Shown: piece by piece, positions 1-9,444 of the stretch
Layout: each line of letters begins with the position of its first letter
Position numbering within the stretch: the stretch's first letter is position 1
Source of the DNA: Ralstonia sp. ASV6
Lineage (GTDB): Bacteria > Pseudomonadota > Gammaproteobacteria > Burkholderiales > Burkholderiaceae
NCBI RefSeq assembly: GCF_016429285.1
Contig: NZ_JAELUI010000040.1
Span: forward strand, 1 to 44,616
DNA: 44,616 nt
Direction of reading: 5' to 3'
Translations under genes and position numbers: made by a program
The notes under the pieces: model-generated
Told to the model about the DNA's origin: nothing
What the model saw: the letters and a program-made list of their open reading frames with translations, nothing else
Database searches by the model: none

Positions 1-2
1 TG

Positions 3-3000
3 CTGCGTCTGTCGTGGCGTCAGACCGGAGAGGGCATTGCGCTGGCGTCAGGCGTTGCGCACCACGACTGGGCATTCGCTGGCCGGCCCGAACCGCTGCC
101 GAGCCCGACGGATGTGGTGTTCATGGATGGCCCGGAGGGTCTGGCCCGTCGCCAGCGCCACGTCGCCCGCATCCGCCACGTAGCGGACAAGGCCGATGAT
201 GCCAATGCACCGACCGGCGCCCAGGCCATCGCGCGCGGTATCGCGCCGTTTAACGCCGACGACTATGACCTCGCCTTCCAGGTCTTCATGGGCAGCGGCA
301 ACCTGAACGACGCCATGCGCGTGGCCGAGGCCGCCGTGCGCCAGCGTCCCGACCTGAAGATCTGGACCGAGCGCGCTGCCCAGGTGGCCGAGTGGAACCG
401 TCAGCCGATGGTTGCATTGAACTACTGGCTGTCGTACGCCCAATCCACCGGCGACGATGCGGCCTGGCAGCATGTGCTGCGTCTGGCCCCCGCACTCAAC
501 GAAGATCACGCCTATCTGGCTGGCCTGCGCTACCAGGCCAGCCGCCAGCCCGGCGACATGAAGCTGCTCGACCAGATCATTGCAGCGTATGAGCGGTTGG
601 GCGAGCCCGTGGAAGGGCTGGCGTACCTGAACAGCATTGCGCGCGGTGCGCACCGGCAGGCGGTACTGGAGCGCTATGCCAACCTGGCCGAGCGGGCCGG
701 CAAGGACGATCAGGCCTACGACACGTACGTGCGCCTGCAGAAGGAATTCGGCCCCAATGCGCAATACGCGCTCAAGCTGGCGAACATCCTGTATGTGCGC
801 GGGCAGTTCGAGCAGGCGCTCACTGCCATGCAGGCCGCAGAGAAGGCCGCTTCGCCCACGGACGATCTTTACTGGCGCACCTTCGCCCAGCTTGCCCGGC
901 TGAACCAGCGCGATGATCTGTCACGCGAGGCGTATCGCCAACTGCTGATTGGAGGCAAAGCAGAGCCGGACGATCTCACCACGATGATCGACTTCTACGA
1001 CGCCAGTCCCATCGACGCCGGCCGCTTGTCTGAACTCGCCTTCCGCAAGGACGGCACGATGGTCCACCTGCAGCAGGCCATCTACTACTACACGCGAGCG
1101 CGCGCCTTCCGCCGCATCGAGGGGCTGCTCGCCTCGCTCACGCCGGAGCAGCGCAAGGCCGCCGAGCAATCCGCCGGTGTGCTGGGCGCGCGTGCCGAGT
1201 ACTTCCGCCAGAGCGGCCAATGGGATGCGGCCATGCGTGATTTGCGCCGCGCCGTCTCGTTGCCCGATGCCGGCAGCGATGTGAAGGCCGCCTTCCTGTG
1301 GGGTCTGCTCGACTCCGGCCAGAATGCCGAACTCAAACGCGCCCTGGCCCTGTGGCGCGGCGAGGCCGAGAACGATTCCGCCTATTGGGGCGCGTACGCA
1401 GCGGCCGGCCTGCAATTGTTTGACGCCAACCTCGCGCTGCGCTTCCTGGGCCGCCAGGGCAAGTCGATGCAGACCGATCCGCTTTGGCTGCTGGCGTATG
1501 CCGATGCGCGCGAGATGGCCGGTCAGGCCGATGCCGCCTGGGCCCTGCGCCGCGAGGCGTGGTGGCTGCTATGGCGTGCAGAAGACACGGCCGGTGGCGA
1601 CAAGAACAAGGCGCCCGCAGGCCGGCGTGTCGGTACGCGCGTGACAGTGGGCAACAGTGGGGATAGCGATGCCGTGCCGCTTGAAGAGGATGCCCGCACT
1701 GAACTGCGTGCCCGGCGCGTCTCGCTGGCCCAAACGTTCGGGTCCGGCGATTTATCGCAGCGTTTGCTGATCGAGTTGCTGCGTGATGATCGCCGTGCCA
1801 CGAAGCAGGCACGCGAGGGCGGTCGGTCGGCCATGGACAAGTCCGAGTTGGGCGATATCGACATGCTACCGCCCGAGCCGCCGGAACCTCCGGCTGACAA
1901 GCGCAAGCAGGCCCGCGTGAGCGATCAACTCGTTTCCGCGGTGGCCAAGGAGGCCGCGCTGGGTTGGGCGTTGTCGCAGGAAGCAAACGACCTGGCGCGC
2001 GCGTGGCTGCTGCAGCAATACACCCGCCGCATGACGCGTCCGGCCTATGCCGAGATCTCCATCGCCCTGGCCGAGCGCGACCTGCAGACGCTCAACCGTC
2101 TGCTGGACGACACGCCCGACCGCATCCCGCTCTACAACCGCATCGACGCCAACGTGATGACGGATCGCCTGGGTGAAGCGCAGCGGCTGTCGTTCGAAGG
2201 CCTGACCACCGCACCCGATGACGAGCAGCTTCACGAGCGCGTGCAGGAAACGCTGCTGACCAACGCCCAGGCATTGGAGCCGCGCGAGACCTGGTTCAAA
2301 CAGGCGCCGCTCACGTATTTCGAGACCAGCGCTGCAGCCGGCATGCGCCTGACCGACCACACCAGCATGTTGCTGCGCGCCACCCAGCGGAACCAGCGCT
2401 CGACCGACGACACCCAGCTCACCGGCGTGCCCGCGCAGGACCGCAGCGTCGACTGGATCTCGCAGTACCAGACGCAGAACACGCAGTGGAAGGGCACGGT
2501 GGGCTGGCGCCAGGGGCTGGCATCGTTCTACGCATTCCGGCTGGATGGCCTGCTAGGGCAGGTCGGGCCGTTGGGTACCGAGTTGTCGATCGGTCGCAAC
2601 CAGCCCGCCAACGAAACGCCGCAACTGCGTGTGGGCGGTGTGAAGGATCTGTTCTCCATCGGCAACAACTGGCGCCTGACGCAGAACGAATACGTGCGCG
2701 CTCGCGTGGAAGGCGACCGCTTCTATGGGCAGGATCGCTCCTTCCTGGGCAGCGGCATGGTGTTCGACGGCGAGATCGGCCACCGCTTCCGGGTGGAATA
2801 TCCTGACTACACCATCCGCGTGGTGGGTACGGTGGCGCGCTACAACGCATCGGGCACGGTCAGCCCTCTGATGGCACGCCTGCTGCCGGGCGACGCTACG
2901 CCGGACGTCAACCAGATCATGCCGCGCTCGTTTGCACAGTTCGGCATGCTGTTTGGCTTCGGCACGGACTATCTGGACCGCTACACCCGCGCCTGGCGGC

Positions 3001-3185
3001 CGTTCATGGATGTCGGCATGCTGCACGACAACCGCGAAGGGTGGGGCGTGCAGGCCCAGCTTGGGGTGGCGGGCAGTGTGTTCGGCAACGACCATCTTGC
3101 GCTGTACATCGAACACCAATCGATCACGCGGTCGGGCACATCACCGCTGACGGAAATCGGCTTGCGCTACCGCTGGCTTTACTGA
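3..3185 (+). CDS. pelB: Pel polysaccharide outer-membrane export protein PelB (5' partial)
   Basis: PelB is the outer-membrane porin and periplasmic scaffold through which the Pel polymer leaves the cell. The reading frame is open from base 3, so the true start lies left of the window; about 1060 residues are visible, against about 1190 in Pseudomonas aeruginosa PelB. The N-terminal two thirds are helical and Ala/Leu-rich with TPR-like repeats (for example YDTYVRLQKEFGPNAQYALK). A charged, probably disordered stretch follows (KRKQARVSDQL and the Gly/Asp-rich segment before it). The last 300 or so residues alternate polar and aromatic residues as beta-barrel strands do, ending in GLRYRWLY with a terminal aromatic residue typical of outer-membrane barrels. 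It is followed by pelC-G in the standard order, which makes the assignment firm. The internal ATG at 114 is not the start. Confidence 0.93.
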   Translation: MRLSWRQTGEGIALASGVAHHDWAFAGRPEPLPSPTDVVFMDGPEGLARRQRHVARIRHVADKADDANAPTGAQAIARGIAPFNADDYDLAFQVFMGSGNLNDAMRVAEAAVRQRPDLKIWTERAAQVAEWNRQPMVALNYWLSYAQSTGDDAAWQHVLRLAPALNEDHAYLAGLRYQASRQPGDMKLLDQIIAAYERLGEPVEGLAYLNSIARGAHRQAVLERYANLAERAGKDDQAYDTYVRLQKEFGPNAQYALKLANILYVRGQFEQALTAMQAAEKAASPTDDLYWRTFAQLARLNQRDDLSREAYRQLLIGGKAEPDDLTTMIDFYDASPIDAGRLSELAFRKDGTMVHLQQAIYYYTRARAFRRIEGLLASLTPEQRKAAEQSAGVLGARAEYFRQSGQWDAAMRDLRRAVSLPDAGSDVKAAFLWGLLDSGQNAELKRALALWRGEAENDSAYWGAYAAAGLQLFDANLALRFLGRQGKSMQTDPLWLLAYADAREMAGQADAAWALRREAWWLLWRAEDTAGGDKNKAPAGRRVGTRVTVGNSGDSDAVPLEEDARTELRARRVSLAQTFGSGDLSQRLLIELLRDDRRATKQAREGGRSAMDKSELGDIDMLPPEPPEPPADKRKQARVSDQLVSAVAKEAALGWALSQEANDLARAWLLQQYTRRMTRPAYAEISIALAERDLQTLNRLLDDTPDRIPLYNRIDANVMTDRLGEAQRLSFEGLTTAPDDEQLHERVQETLLTNAQALEPRETWFKQAPLTYFETSAAAGMRLTDHTSMLLRATQRNQRSTDDTQLTGVPAQDRSVDWISQYQTQNTQWKGTVGWRQGLASFYAFRLDGLLGQVGPLGTELSIGRNQPANETPQLRVGGVKDLFSIGNNWRLTQNEYVRARVEGDRFYGQDRSFLGSGMVFDGEIGHRFRVEYPDYTIRVVGTVARYNASGTVSPLMARLLPGDATPDVNQIMPRSFAQFGMLFGFGTDYLDRYTRAWRPFMDVGMLHDNREGWGVQAQLGVAGSVFGNDHLALYIEHQSITRSGTSPLTEIGLRYRWLY

Positions 3186-3267
3186 CACGCAAGCAACGAA
3201 TACGACGAACAAGTAGAAACGGGGAAACACCAGCATGAAGAACAACGGAAGCATCCAGGAGAAAGCG

Positions 3268-3828
3268 ATGACACCCTTGCTCGACAAGATGAAAGCCGGC
3301 CGCCGCCGCTGGCTGGCCACCGCCGCGGGCGTCGGCATGGCGCTTGCGCTGTCCGCGTGTGCCGTGGTCGACAGCGGCCGTGCACCGGCCACCAGCGCGT
3401 CTGACGCATGGGTCGTGCTGCCCATCGTCAACTACACCGAAACCCCGCAGGCCGGGCTGCGTGCCGAGGCCATCGCCACCAGCATCCTGAAGGCGCGCGG
3501 TTTTACCAATCTCAAGCAGTATCCGGCCAACCTGAACAGCGAATCGCTGTTCGAACCGGCCGAGCGCGAGGCCGTGGCCCGCGCGCTGGATTGGGCGCGC
3601 GGCGAAAAGGCGCGCTATGCCTTGACCGGCGCCGTGGATGAGTGGCGCTACAAGGTGGGCGTGGATGGCGAACCCGCCGTCGGCATCACGCTGCAAGTGA
3701 TCGACGTGCAGAGCGGCAACGTGATCTGGAGCGCCGCCGGCAGCCGCACCGGCTGGAGCCGCGACGCCGTCTCGGCGGTGGCGCAGAAGCTGCTGCGCGA
3801 GTTGCTCTCGCCGCTGGGCCGAGGCTGA
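3268..3828 (+). CDS. pelC: Pel export lipoprotein PelC
   Basis: PelC is a small outer-membrane lipoprotein that forms a periplasmic ring guiding the Pel polymer to PelB. The translation has a basic n-region (KAGRRRW), a hydrophobic stretch and a clear lipobox, LSAC, so the mature protein begins at that Cys. The rest resembles the ABC-transporter-auxiliary fold of PelC, with a central AxALDWARGEKARYALTG-like segment. I chose ATG 3268 because AGGAG lies 6 nt upstream. An in-frame ATG at 3235 (11 codons longer, starting MKNNGS) is the alternative; it has a weaker GGGGA further upstream. The stop codon overlaps the pelD start (ATG at 3828), implying translational coupling. Only the start is uncertain. 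Confidence 0.9.
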   Translation: MTPLLDKMKAGRRRWLATAAGVGMALALSACAVVDSGRAPATSASDAWVVLPIVNYTETPQAGLRAEAIATSILKARGFTNLKQYPANLNSESLFEPAEREAVARALDWARGEKARYALTGAVDEWRYKVGVDGEPAVGITLQVIDVQSGNVIWSAAGSRTGWSRDAVSAVAQKLLRELLSPLGRG

Positions 3829-5282
3829 TGAAAACCGAAGCGGCACAGCGCACGCAGCAGGGCGCGCAGACCGCCGCCGCGGAGGCGCGTGGGCGTGATC
3901 GCCGGCGCAATGCGCAGGGCATCGGCGCATCGTCGTGGTACGGGCGCCTGATCGCGCCGGCCGTGTCGAGCCCCAGTGCGGTGCTGGAAACGCTGGGCGC
4001 CACGGTTGTCGCTATCGGCATCGTCTGGCTGTTTGTGCCGGACAATCCGCTGCTGCTCGGCTACGGCTTTCCGTGGATCTGGCTGGTGCCGCTCATCCTG
4101 GCGCTGCGCTACGGTACGCTGCTGGGCGCGGCTGCCGCACTGGTGGTGCTGGGTGCATGGTGGCTGTTCTACGGGCAGGCCGCTGCGGCCGGCGCCTTCC
4201 CCCGCATGTACTTTCTGGGCGGGCTGATGCTGGTGCTGGTCGGCGGGCAGTTTGGCGACATCTGGGGCGCGCGTCTGTCGCGGGCGCGCACCGTCAACGG
4301 TTACCTGAACGACCGCCTGGCGGCGCTGACCAAGAACCACTTCCTGCTGCGGCTTTCACACGAGCGGCTGGAAAATGATCTGCTGGCCAAGCCGACCACG
4401 CTGCGCGACACCCTCACACAACTGCGCAACCTGGCACTGGCTGCGCGCGAGCACAGCGACGGTACCAACCAGCCCGACGTGGCACAACTGCCGGGTGCCG
4501 TGCAGTTCCTGCAGTGGACGGCGCAGGCTTGCCAACTGGAAGTGGCCGCCATGGTGCGTGTGACGGGCAACCAGGTCGACACCGAACCAGTGGCCCGTGT
4601 AGGCACACCGTTCGACATCGTTGCCGACGACCCGCTGATCCGCCATTGCATCGACACCCATACACTCGGTCACCCGCAGGCGCCCGAGTTGCGCCATGAA
4701 GATAGCTCGCGCTATGTCGCCTGTGCGCCGGTGTTGTCGGGTGCCGACGAGTTGATCGGCATCGTGGTCGTGCAGCAGATGCCGTTCCTGTCGCTGTCGT
4801 ACGAGAACCTGCAGTTCCTGCTGGTGCTGCTCGGTTATTACGCCGATGGCGTACGGCACCTCACCGTCAGCTCCGAGATTCTCGACCTCGTACCCGATGC
4901 GCCGTACGACTTTGCGCTTGACCTCGGCCGTCTGGCGCGCCTGCATCGCGATACCGGCATCGACTCGTCGGTGGTGGCGCTCATCTTTGACCAGGACGAG
5001 GCCAGCGACGCGCTGTTCGAACAGGTGGCGCGCAGCCGCCGTGCGCTGGACGTGGTCTGGCAGGCACGCGGCAAGGCACGTCGTGCCATCGTCACGCTGA
5101 TGCCGCTGTCGGGCGCGGGTGCCGTGTCGGCCTACCTTGTGCGCATTGAAGACAGCCTGCGCGCGCAGTTCGGTGTCGATTTCGAGCAGTCGCACATTGG
5201 CGTCCAGACGCTGCACGTGACGGGCGAGCACCCTGGTGAGGCGCTGGTGCGTTTCATTGCACGCTGCCACCTCGACGGCTGA
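3828..5282 (+). CDS. pelD: Pel biosynthesis c-di-GMP receptor PelD
   Basis: PelD is the inner-membrane c-di-GMP receptor that switches on Pel synthesis. The 484-residue protein starts with a basic, soluble N-terminus (about 45 residues). About four membrane segments follow (roughly residues 45-150, such as VAIGIVWLFV and LVLVGGQFG), then a short coiled region, a GAF domain, and a degenerate GGDEF domain without an active GGDEF signature. An RxxD inhibitory-site motif (R405-A-L-D408) stands where the P. aeruginosa protein binds c-di-GMP (R367/D370), so the ligand site appears kept. The start at 3828 overlaps the pelC stop by one base. The frame stays open far upstream (from 3642), but that part is antisense-like shadow of pelC and not homologous to PelD. 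Regulation by c-di-GMP is known for the family and inferred here. Confidence 0.93.
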   Translation: MKTEAAQRTQQGAQTAAAEARGRDRRRNAQGIGASSWYGRLIAPAVSSPSAVLETLGATVVAIGIVWLFVPDNPLLLGYGFPWIWLVPLILALRYGTLLGAAAALVVLGAWWLFYGQAAAAGAFPRMYFLGGLMLVLVGGQFGDIWGARLSRARTVNGYLNDRLAALTKNHFLLRLSHERLENDLLAKPTTLRDTLTQLRNLALAAREHSDGTNQPDVAQLPGAVQFLQWTAQACQLEVAAMVRVTGNQVDTEPVARVGTPFDIVADDPLIRHCIDTHTLGHPQAPELRHEDSSRYVACAPVLSGADELIGIVVVQQMPFLSLSYENLQFLLVLLGYYADGVRHLTVSSEILDLVPDAPYDFALDLGRLARLHRDTGIDSSVVALIFDQDEASDALFEQVARSRRALDVVWQARGKARRAIVTLMPLSGAGAVSAYLVRIEDSLRAQFGVDFEQSHIGVQTLHVTGEHPGEALVRFIARCHLDG

Positions 5283-5299
5283 AGCGAGGGCACGCGACC

Positions 5300-6286
5300 A
5301 TGTTCAAGCTCACGCTCGGCGGTATCTCGGCTCAGATTGCAGCGGTGGTGATGGTGCTGCACGCCGGCAACAGCCTGGCGCTGCTGCTGTCGTGCCTGCT
5401 GCTGCAAGGGACCGCCGCCGCGCTGATCGGGCTGGCTGCCTGGCGCCTGCTGCCGCGCCGCTATCGCGTGCCGTTCGTCTGGACGTATGGCTACCTCGTC
5501 GCCCTGTGCTTCTTCGTGCCGGTGGCGGGGTGTCTGCTGGTGCTGGGCAGTCTGCTGCTCGGCAAGTTGTTCCCCAAGCCGGAGGGCGACAAGGACATCG
5601 CCGACGTGGGCTTGCCGGTGTTTGTCGCGCATTTGATTTCGCGCGTGACGCACGGCGGCGGGGCGCGGCTGCGCGCCCAGCTCAGCAACGAGCGCGCGCC
5701 GGTACAGAGCCGCATGACCGCGCTGGTGGCCATGCAGTCGATGCCGACCCGCACAGCCAGCCCCGTGCTGCGCGACCTGTTGGCCGATCCGGTGGATGAC
5801 ATCCGCCTGCTGGCTTACGGCATGCTCGACAACGCCGAGAAGGTGTTGATGCAGAAGATCCTGGCCGAGTTGCCACGCCTGGAAGAGGCCACCACGCCTG
5901 AAGCACGCTACGACATCAACAAGCGCCTGGCCGACCTGTACTGGGAGCTGATCTACCAGAACCTCGTGCAAGGCGATGTGTACCGCTACACCGCTGAACA
6001 GGTGGAGCGCTACGCCAGCGCCGCGCTGGACATCCAGCCTGACAACGCGGCGCTGTGGTACATGCGCGGCCGGCTGGCCCTGTCGCGCCGCGAGCCCGAT
6101 GTCGCCGAAGCGCACCTGCGCGAAGCCGAGCGGTTCGGCTTTCCGCGTGACCGCCTGCTGCCGCCGCTGGCCGAAGCCTGCTACCTGCGCCGCGACTACG
6201 CCGGCGCGCGCACCGCGCTGGCGCAATTCTCCAACCGCTCGCCGCTGCCATTGCTGCGTCCGCTGCTGCGCTACTGGACATCATGA
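5300..6286 (+). CDS. pelE: Pel biosynthesis membrane protein PelE
   Basis: PelE is an inner-membrane protein of the Pel synthase complex, thought to bridge PelD and the glycosyltransferase PelF. The 328 residues match the length of P. aeruginosa PelE (329). Three hydrophobic segments occupy about the first 95 residues (SLALLLSCLLLQG and LVALCFFVPVAGCLLVLGSL are clear). A cytoplasmic helical region with TPR-like units follows (ALDIQPDNAALWYMRGRLAL; REPDVAEAHLREAERFG). It starts 17 nt after pelD and overlaps the pelF start by 4 nt (ATGA). Assignment rests on position, length and architecture more than on any catalytic motif. Confidence 0.88.
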   Translation: MFKLTLGGISAQIAAVVMVLHAGNSLALLLSCLLLQGTAAALIGLAAWRLLPRRYRVPFVWTYGYLVALCFFVPVAGCLLVLGSLLLGKLFPKPEGDKDIADVGLPVFVAHLISRVTHGGGARLRAQLSNERAPVQSRMTALVAMQSMPTRTASPVLRDLLADPVDDIRLLAYGMLDNAEKVLMQKILAELPRLEEATTPEARYDINKRLADLYWELIYQNLVQGDVYRYTAEQVERYASAALDIQPDNAALWYMRGRLALSRREPDVAEAHLREAERFGFPRDRLLPPLAEACYLRRDYAGARTALAQFSNRSPLPLLRPLLRYWTS

Positions 6287-7896
6287 GCGATCGAGATTCA
6301 TTTCCACGCGCCCAGTCCGCTGACGTCGCGCTGCTGCTCGAAGGGACGTTTCCCTACGTGAGCGGCGGGGTGTCGAGCTGGGTCAACCAGATGATCCGGG
6401 CGTTTCCGGACATCCGCTTTGCCGTCGTCTTCATCGGCAGCCGCCGCGAGGACTACGGCAAGCCCGTCTACGCCATTCCCGACAACGTGGTGCACCTGGA
6501 ATGCCACTACCTGTACGACTTTCCCGCGCCGCCCCTGGTACAGGCCAGCGGCGGTGATCCAGCCGCTTTCGAGCGCTCGCGCAAGTTGCACGAAGCACTG
6601 CGCAACCCCGCGCACAAGGAAGAAACGGCCGACCTGATTCGCGCGTCGATTGCCGACCTGCGTGACGACGGCCCCCTGGCCGAGGAGCAGTTCCTCTACA
6701 GCCACCGCGCCTGGGACATGATGACGGACTACTACCGGCGCTACTGCACGGACCCGTCGTTCACGGACTACTTCTGGACCGTGCGCATCATGCACAAGCC
6801 GTTGTGGCAACTGGTGCGCATTGCCGAAAACCTGATCCCGGTGAACGTGTTCCACACCATCTCGACCGGCTATGCGGGCTTTCTGGGTGCGCTGTTGCGC
6901 TACCGGCGCGGGCGTCCGCTGCTGGTGTCCGAGCACGGTATCTACACCAAGGAACGCAAGATCGACTTGTTCCAAAGTCAGTGGATTCGCGACAACCGCA
7001 GCATTTTCGAGAAGGACATCGCACAGATCAGCTACTTCCGCGACCTGTGGGTGCGCTTTTTCGAAACCATGGGCCGTGTCTGCTATGACGCCGCCGAAGA
7101 GATCACCGCGCTGTACGAGGGCAACCGGCTGCGGCAGGTGATCGACGGTGCGCCGGCAGAGAAGACGCGCAGCATCCCCAACGGCATCAACCTGCCGCGC
7201 CTGGCCGCACTGCGCGACAAGCGCCCGGCCAGCGTGCCGCGCGTGATGTGCCTGATTGGCCGGGTGGTGCCGATCAAGGACGTGAAGACCTTCATCCGCG
7301 CCATGCTCACCGTCACGCGCGAGATGCCCGACGCCGAAGGCTGGATTGCTGGGCCGGAAGATGAAGACCCGGAATACGCGCAGGAATGCCACAGCCTGGC
7401 CGAGAGCCTGGGCCTGGGGGACCGCATCAAGTTTCTTGGCTTCCAGAAGATCGACGACATCCTGCCCAAGGTGGGCGTGCTGGTGCTGAGTTCCATCAGT
7501 GAGGCGCTGCCGTTGGTGGTGCTGGAAGGGTTTGCCGCGGGTGTGCCGTCGGTCACCACCGACGTGGGTTCGTGCCGCCAGTTGCTGTTCGGCCTGGAAG
7601 GCGAAGATGCCGCGCTGGGTGCCGCCGGCGCCGTGGTGCGCATTGCCGACCCGGCCGCGCTGGCTACCGAAGTGTTGACGCTGCTACGCGATGAATCGCG
7701 CTGGCATGAAGCGCAGGCCGCCGGCATCGCCCGCGTGGAGCGCTACTACACGCAGGAGATGATGGTCGGTGCCTACCGTGAGCTGTACGATCGCCTGCGC
7801 GCGCTGCCCGACCTGACCACAGAGGCAGGGGCCAGGACCGCAGCCGCGGCCTGCCCGCATCATGCTCACCCGAATCCCAAGCAGGGAGCACGCTGA
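6283..7896 (+). CDS. pelF: Pel glycosyltransferase PelF (GT4)
   Basis: PelF is the cytosolic GT-B fold glycosyltransferase of family GT4 that polymerises Pel from a UDP-sugar. The N-terminal signature EGTFPYVSGGVSSWVNQMI is characteristic of PelF. The C-terminal nucleotide-sugar domain begins near MCLIGRVVPIKDVKTFIRA and contains the retaining-enzyme E-x7-E motif (EALPLVVLE) followed by GFAAGVPSV. At 537 residues it is about 30 longer than the P. aeruginosa protein. Part of the difference is a His/Pro-rich tail (ACPHHAHPNPKQGAR) that looks unstructured. The stop codon overlaps the pelG ATG at 7896. Confidence 0.95.
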   Translation: MSDRDSFPRAQSADVALLLEGTFPYVSGGVSSWVNQMIRAFPDIRFAVVFIGSRREDYGKPVYAIPDNVVHLECHYLYDFPAPPLVQASGGDPAAFERSRKLHEALRNPAHKEETADLIRASIADLRDDGPLAEEQFLYSHRAWDMMTDYYRRYCTDPSFTDYFWTVRIMHKPLWQLVRIAENLIPVNVFHTISTGYAGFLGALLRYRRGRPLLVSEHGIYTKERKIDLFQSQWIRDNRSIFEKDIAQISYFRDLWVRFFETMGRVCYDAAEEITALYEGNRLRQVIDGAPAEKTRSIPNGINLPRLAALRDKRPASVPRVMCLIGRVVPIKDVKTFIRAMLTVTREMPDAEGWIAGPEDEDPEYAQECHSLAESLGLGDRIKFLGFQKIDDILPKVGVLVLSSISEALPLVVLEGFAAGVPSVTTDVGSCRQLLFGLEGEDAALGAAGAVVRIADPAALATEVLTLLRDESRWHEAQAAGIARVERYYTQEMMVGAYRELYDRLRALPDLTTEAGARTAAAACPHHAHPNPKQGAR

Positions 7897-9266
7897 TGGC
7901 CGGCATCGGGTTCGAGCTACGCAAGATGCTCAAGCGCGACAGCCTCCTCGGGCTGCTGCGCGCCTACACCTATGCCGGCATCATCAGCTCCGGGCCGTGG
8001 ATTCTCTCCATCGTCGGGATTCTGCTGATCGGTATCCTGAGCTTGCCGTTTGTGATTCCCGGCTCGCTCATCACGCAGTTCCAGGTGTCGGTCACCTACC
8101 TGATTGCGGTGAGCCTGATCTTGACCGGGCCGCTGCAGCTCGCCTTTACGCGCTTCACGTCAGACCGCCTGTTCGAGAAGCGCGACGACCTTGTTCTGCC
8201 CAACTACCACGCCGTGTCGCTGGTGATGACGCTGGTGGCGGGCGGCTTGGGGCTCATCGTCGTGCTATTCGCGTTTCCGCAGCAGTCGGCCATTTATCGG
8301 GTGCTGATGCTGGCGGGCTTTGTGGTCATGGCCAACATCTGGATCGCGGTGATCTTCCTGTCGGGCATGAAGCAGTACAAAGCGATCGTGTGGATCTTCC
8401 TGATCGGCTACACGCTCACGGTGCTGCTGGCGCTGCTGTTCAACCGCGTTGGGCTGGAGGGGTTGCTGCTGGGCTTCGTGCTGGGGCAGTTGTGCCTGCT
8501 GATCGGCATGGCGGGGCTGATCTACCGCAACTTCAGCGGACGCCGCTTCCTGTCGTTCGAGGTGTTCGACAAGCGGTTTGCGTATCCGTCGTTGATGCTG
8601 ATCGGGCTGCTGTACAACCTCGGCATCTGGCTCGACAAGTTCATGTTCTGGTATGCACCGGGCACCGGGCAGCAGGTGATCGGGCCGTTGCATGCGTCGG
8701 TCATCTACGACATTCCGGTGTTCCTGGCGTACCTGGGGATCATCCCCGGCATGGCTGTGTTCCTGGTGCGGATCGAGACGGACTTTGTAGAGTATTACGA
8801 CGCGTTCTACGACGCCGTGCGGGGCGGGGCGTCACTGGAGCACATCGAAGACATGCGCAACACGATGGTGCAGACCATTCGCGCGGGTCTGTACGAGATC
8901 GTGAAGATTCAGGCGATGGCGGCGCTGGTGCTGTTTGCCGTGGGGGCTTCCGTGCTGCGGGTGCTGCAGATTTCCGAGTTGTATCTGCCACTGCTGTATG
9001 TCGACACCATTGCTGCGAGCTTGCAGGTGGTGTTTCTGGGTGTGCTGAATATTTTCTTCTACCTGGACCGGCGGCGTGTGGTGCTGGGGCTGACGGCTGC
9101 GTTTGTGGTGCTCAACGGTGTGCTGACGTGGATCACGTTACAACTGGGGCCGGCCTGGTACGGGTATGGGTTTGCGGTGTCGCTACTGCTGGTGGTGATG
9201 GCGAGTCTGGTGATTCTGGATCGGAAACTGGATCGGTTGGAGTACGAGACGTTTATGTTGCAGTAG
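7896..9266 (+). CDS. pelG: Pel polysaccharide inner-membrane transporter PelG
   Basis: PelG is a polytopic inner-membrane protein of the MOP/Wzx-like superfamily and the probable route of Pel across the inner membrane, in complex with PelD and PelE. The 456 residues equal the length of P. aeruginosa PelG. The N-terminus MAGIGFELRKML is typical of PelG, and about 12 hydrophobic segments follow (for example GPWILSIVGILLIGIL and LLLGFVLGQLCLLIGMAGLI). It overlaps pelF by one base and is the last gene of the operon. The next gene is on the other strand and has a different base composition. Confidence 0.94.
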   Translation: MAGIGFELRKMLKRDSLLGLLRAYTYAGIISSGPWILSIVGILLIGILSLPFVIPGSLITQFQVSVTYLIAVSLILTGPLQLAFTRFTSDRLFEKRDDLVLPNYHAVSLVMTLVAGGLGLIVVLFAFPQQSAIYRVLMLAGFVVMANIWIAVIFLSGMKQYKAIVWIFLIGYTLTVLLALLFNRVGLEGLLLGFVLGQLCLLIGMAGLIYRNFSGRRFLSFEVFDKRFAYPSLMLIGLLYNLGIWLDKFMFWYAPGTGQQVIGPLHASVIYDIPVFLAYLGIIPGMAVFLVRIETDFVEYYDAFYDAVRGGASLEHIEDMRNTMVQTIRAGLYEIVKIQAMAALVLFAVGASVLRVLQISELYLPLLYVDTIAASLQVVFLGVLNIFFYLDRRRVVLGLTAAFVVLNGVLTWITLQLGPAWYGYGFAVSLLLVVMASLVILDRKLDRLEYETFMLQ

Positions 9267-9323
9267 TTGCCATCGCGAAGGTTCTGGCCTAGATGAATCC
9301 GTGCGACGGCGTCTCATACGGTG

Positions 9324-9362
9324 CGAGCTTGGGCGCCTTAGTGGGCAGGGGCCCCAAGCTCG
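9324..9362. repeat. Inverted repeat downstream of pelG
   Basis: Perfect 10-bp arms CGAGCTTGGG (9324-9333) and CCCAAGCTCG (9353-9362) flank a 19-nt loop, 58 nt after the pelG stop. No T-run follows on either strand, so it is not a textbook terminator. It could still end or stabilise the pel transcript, or mark a junction with the AT-richer DNA that follows. The rest of 9267-9444 shows nothing recognisable. Confidence 0.5.
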
Positions 9363-9444
9363 GGCAGTCGTCACCACATATAACCAATCACACTTCCGGT
9401 GAAGCACATTACGAGCGTACGTGGGTGGCAACCCGTTTTCACTA

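Noticed and set aside
7862-9292. 476-residue + strand frame over pelG
   Set aside because: Frame-shifted reading of pelG; PelG in the other frame has all expected membrane segments.
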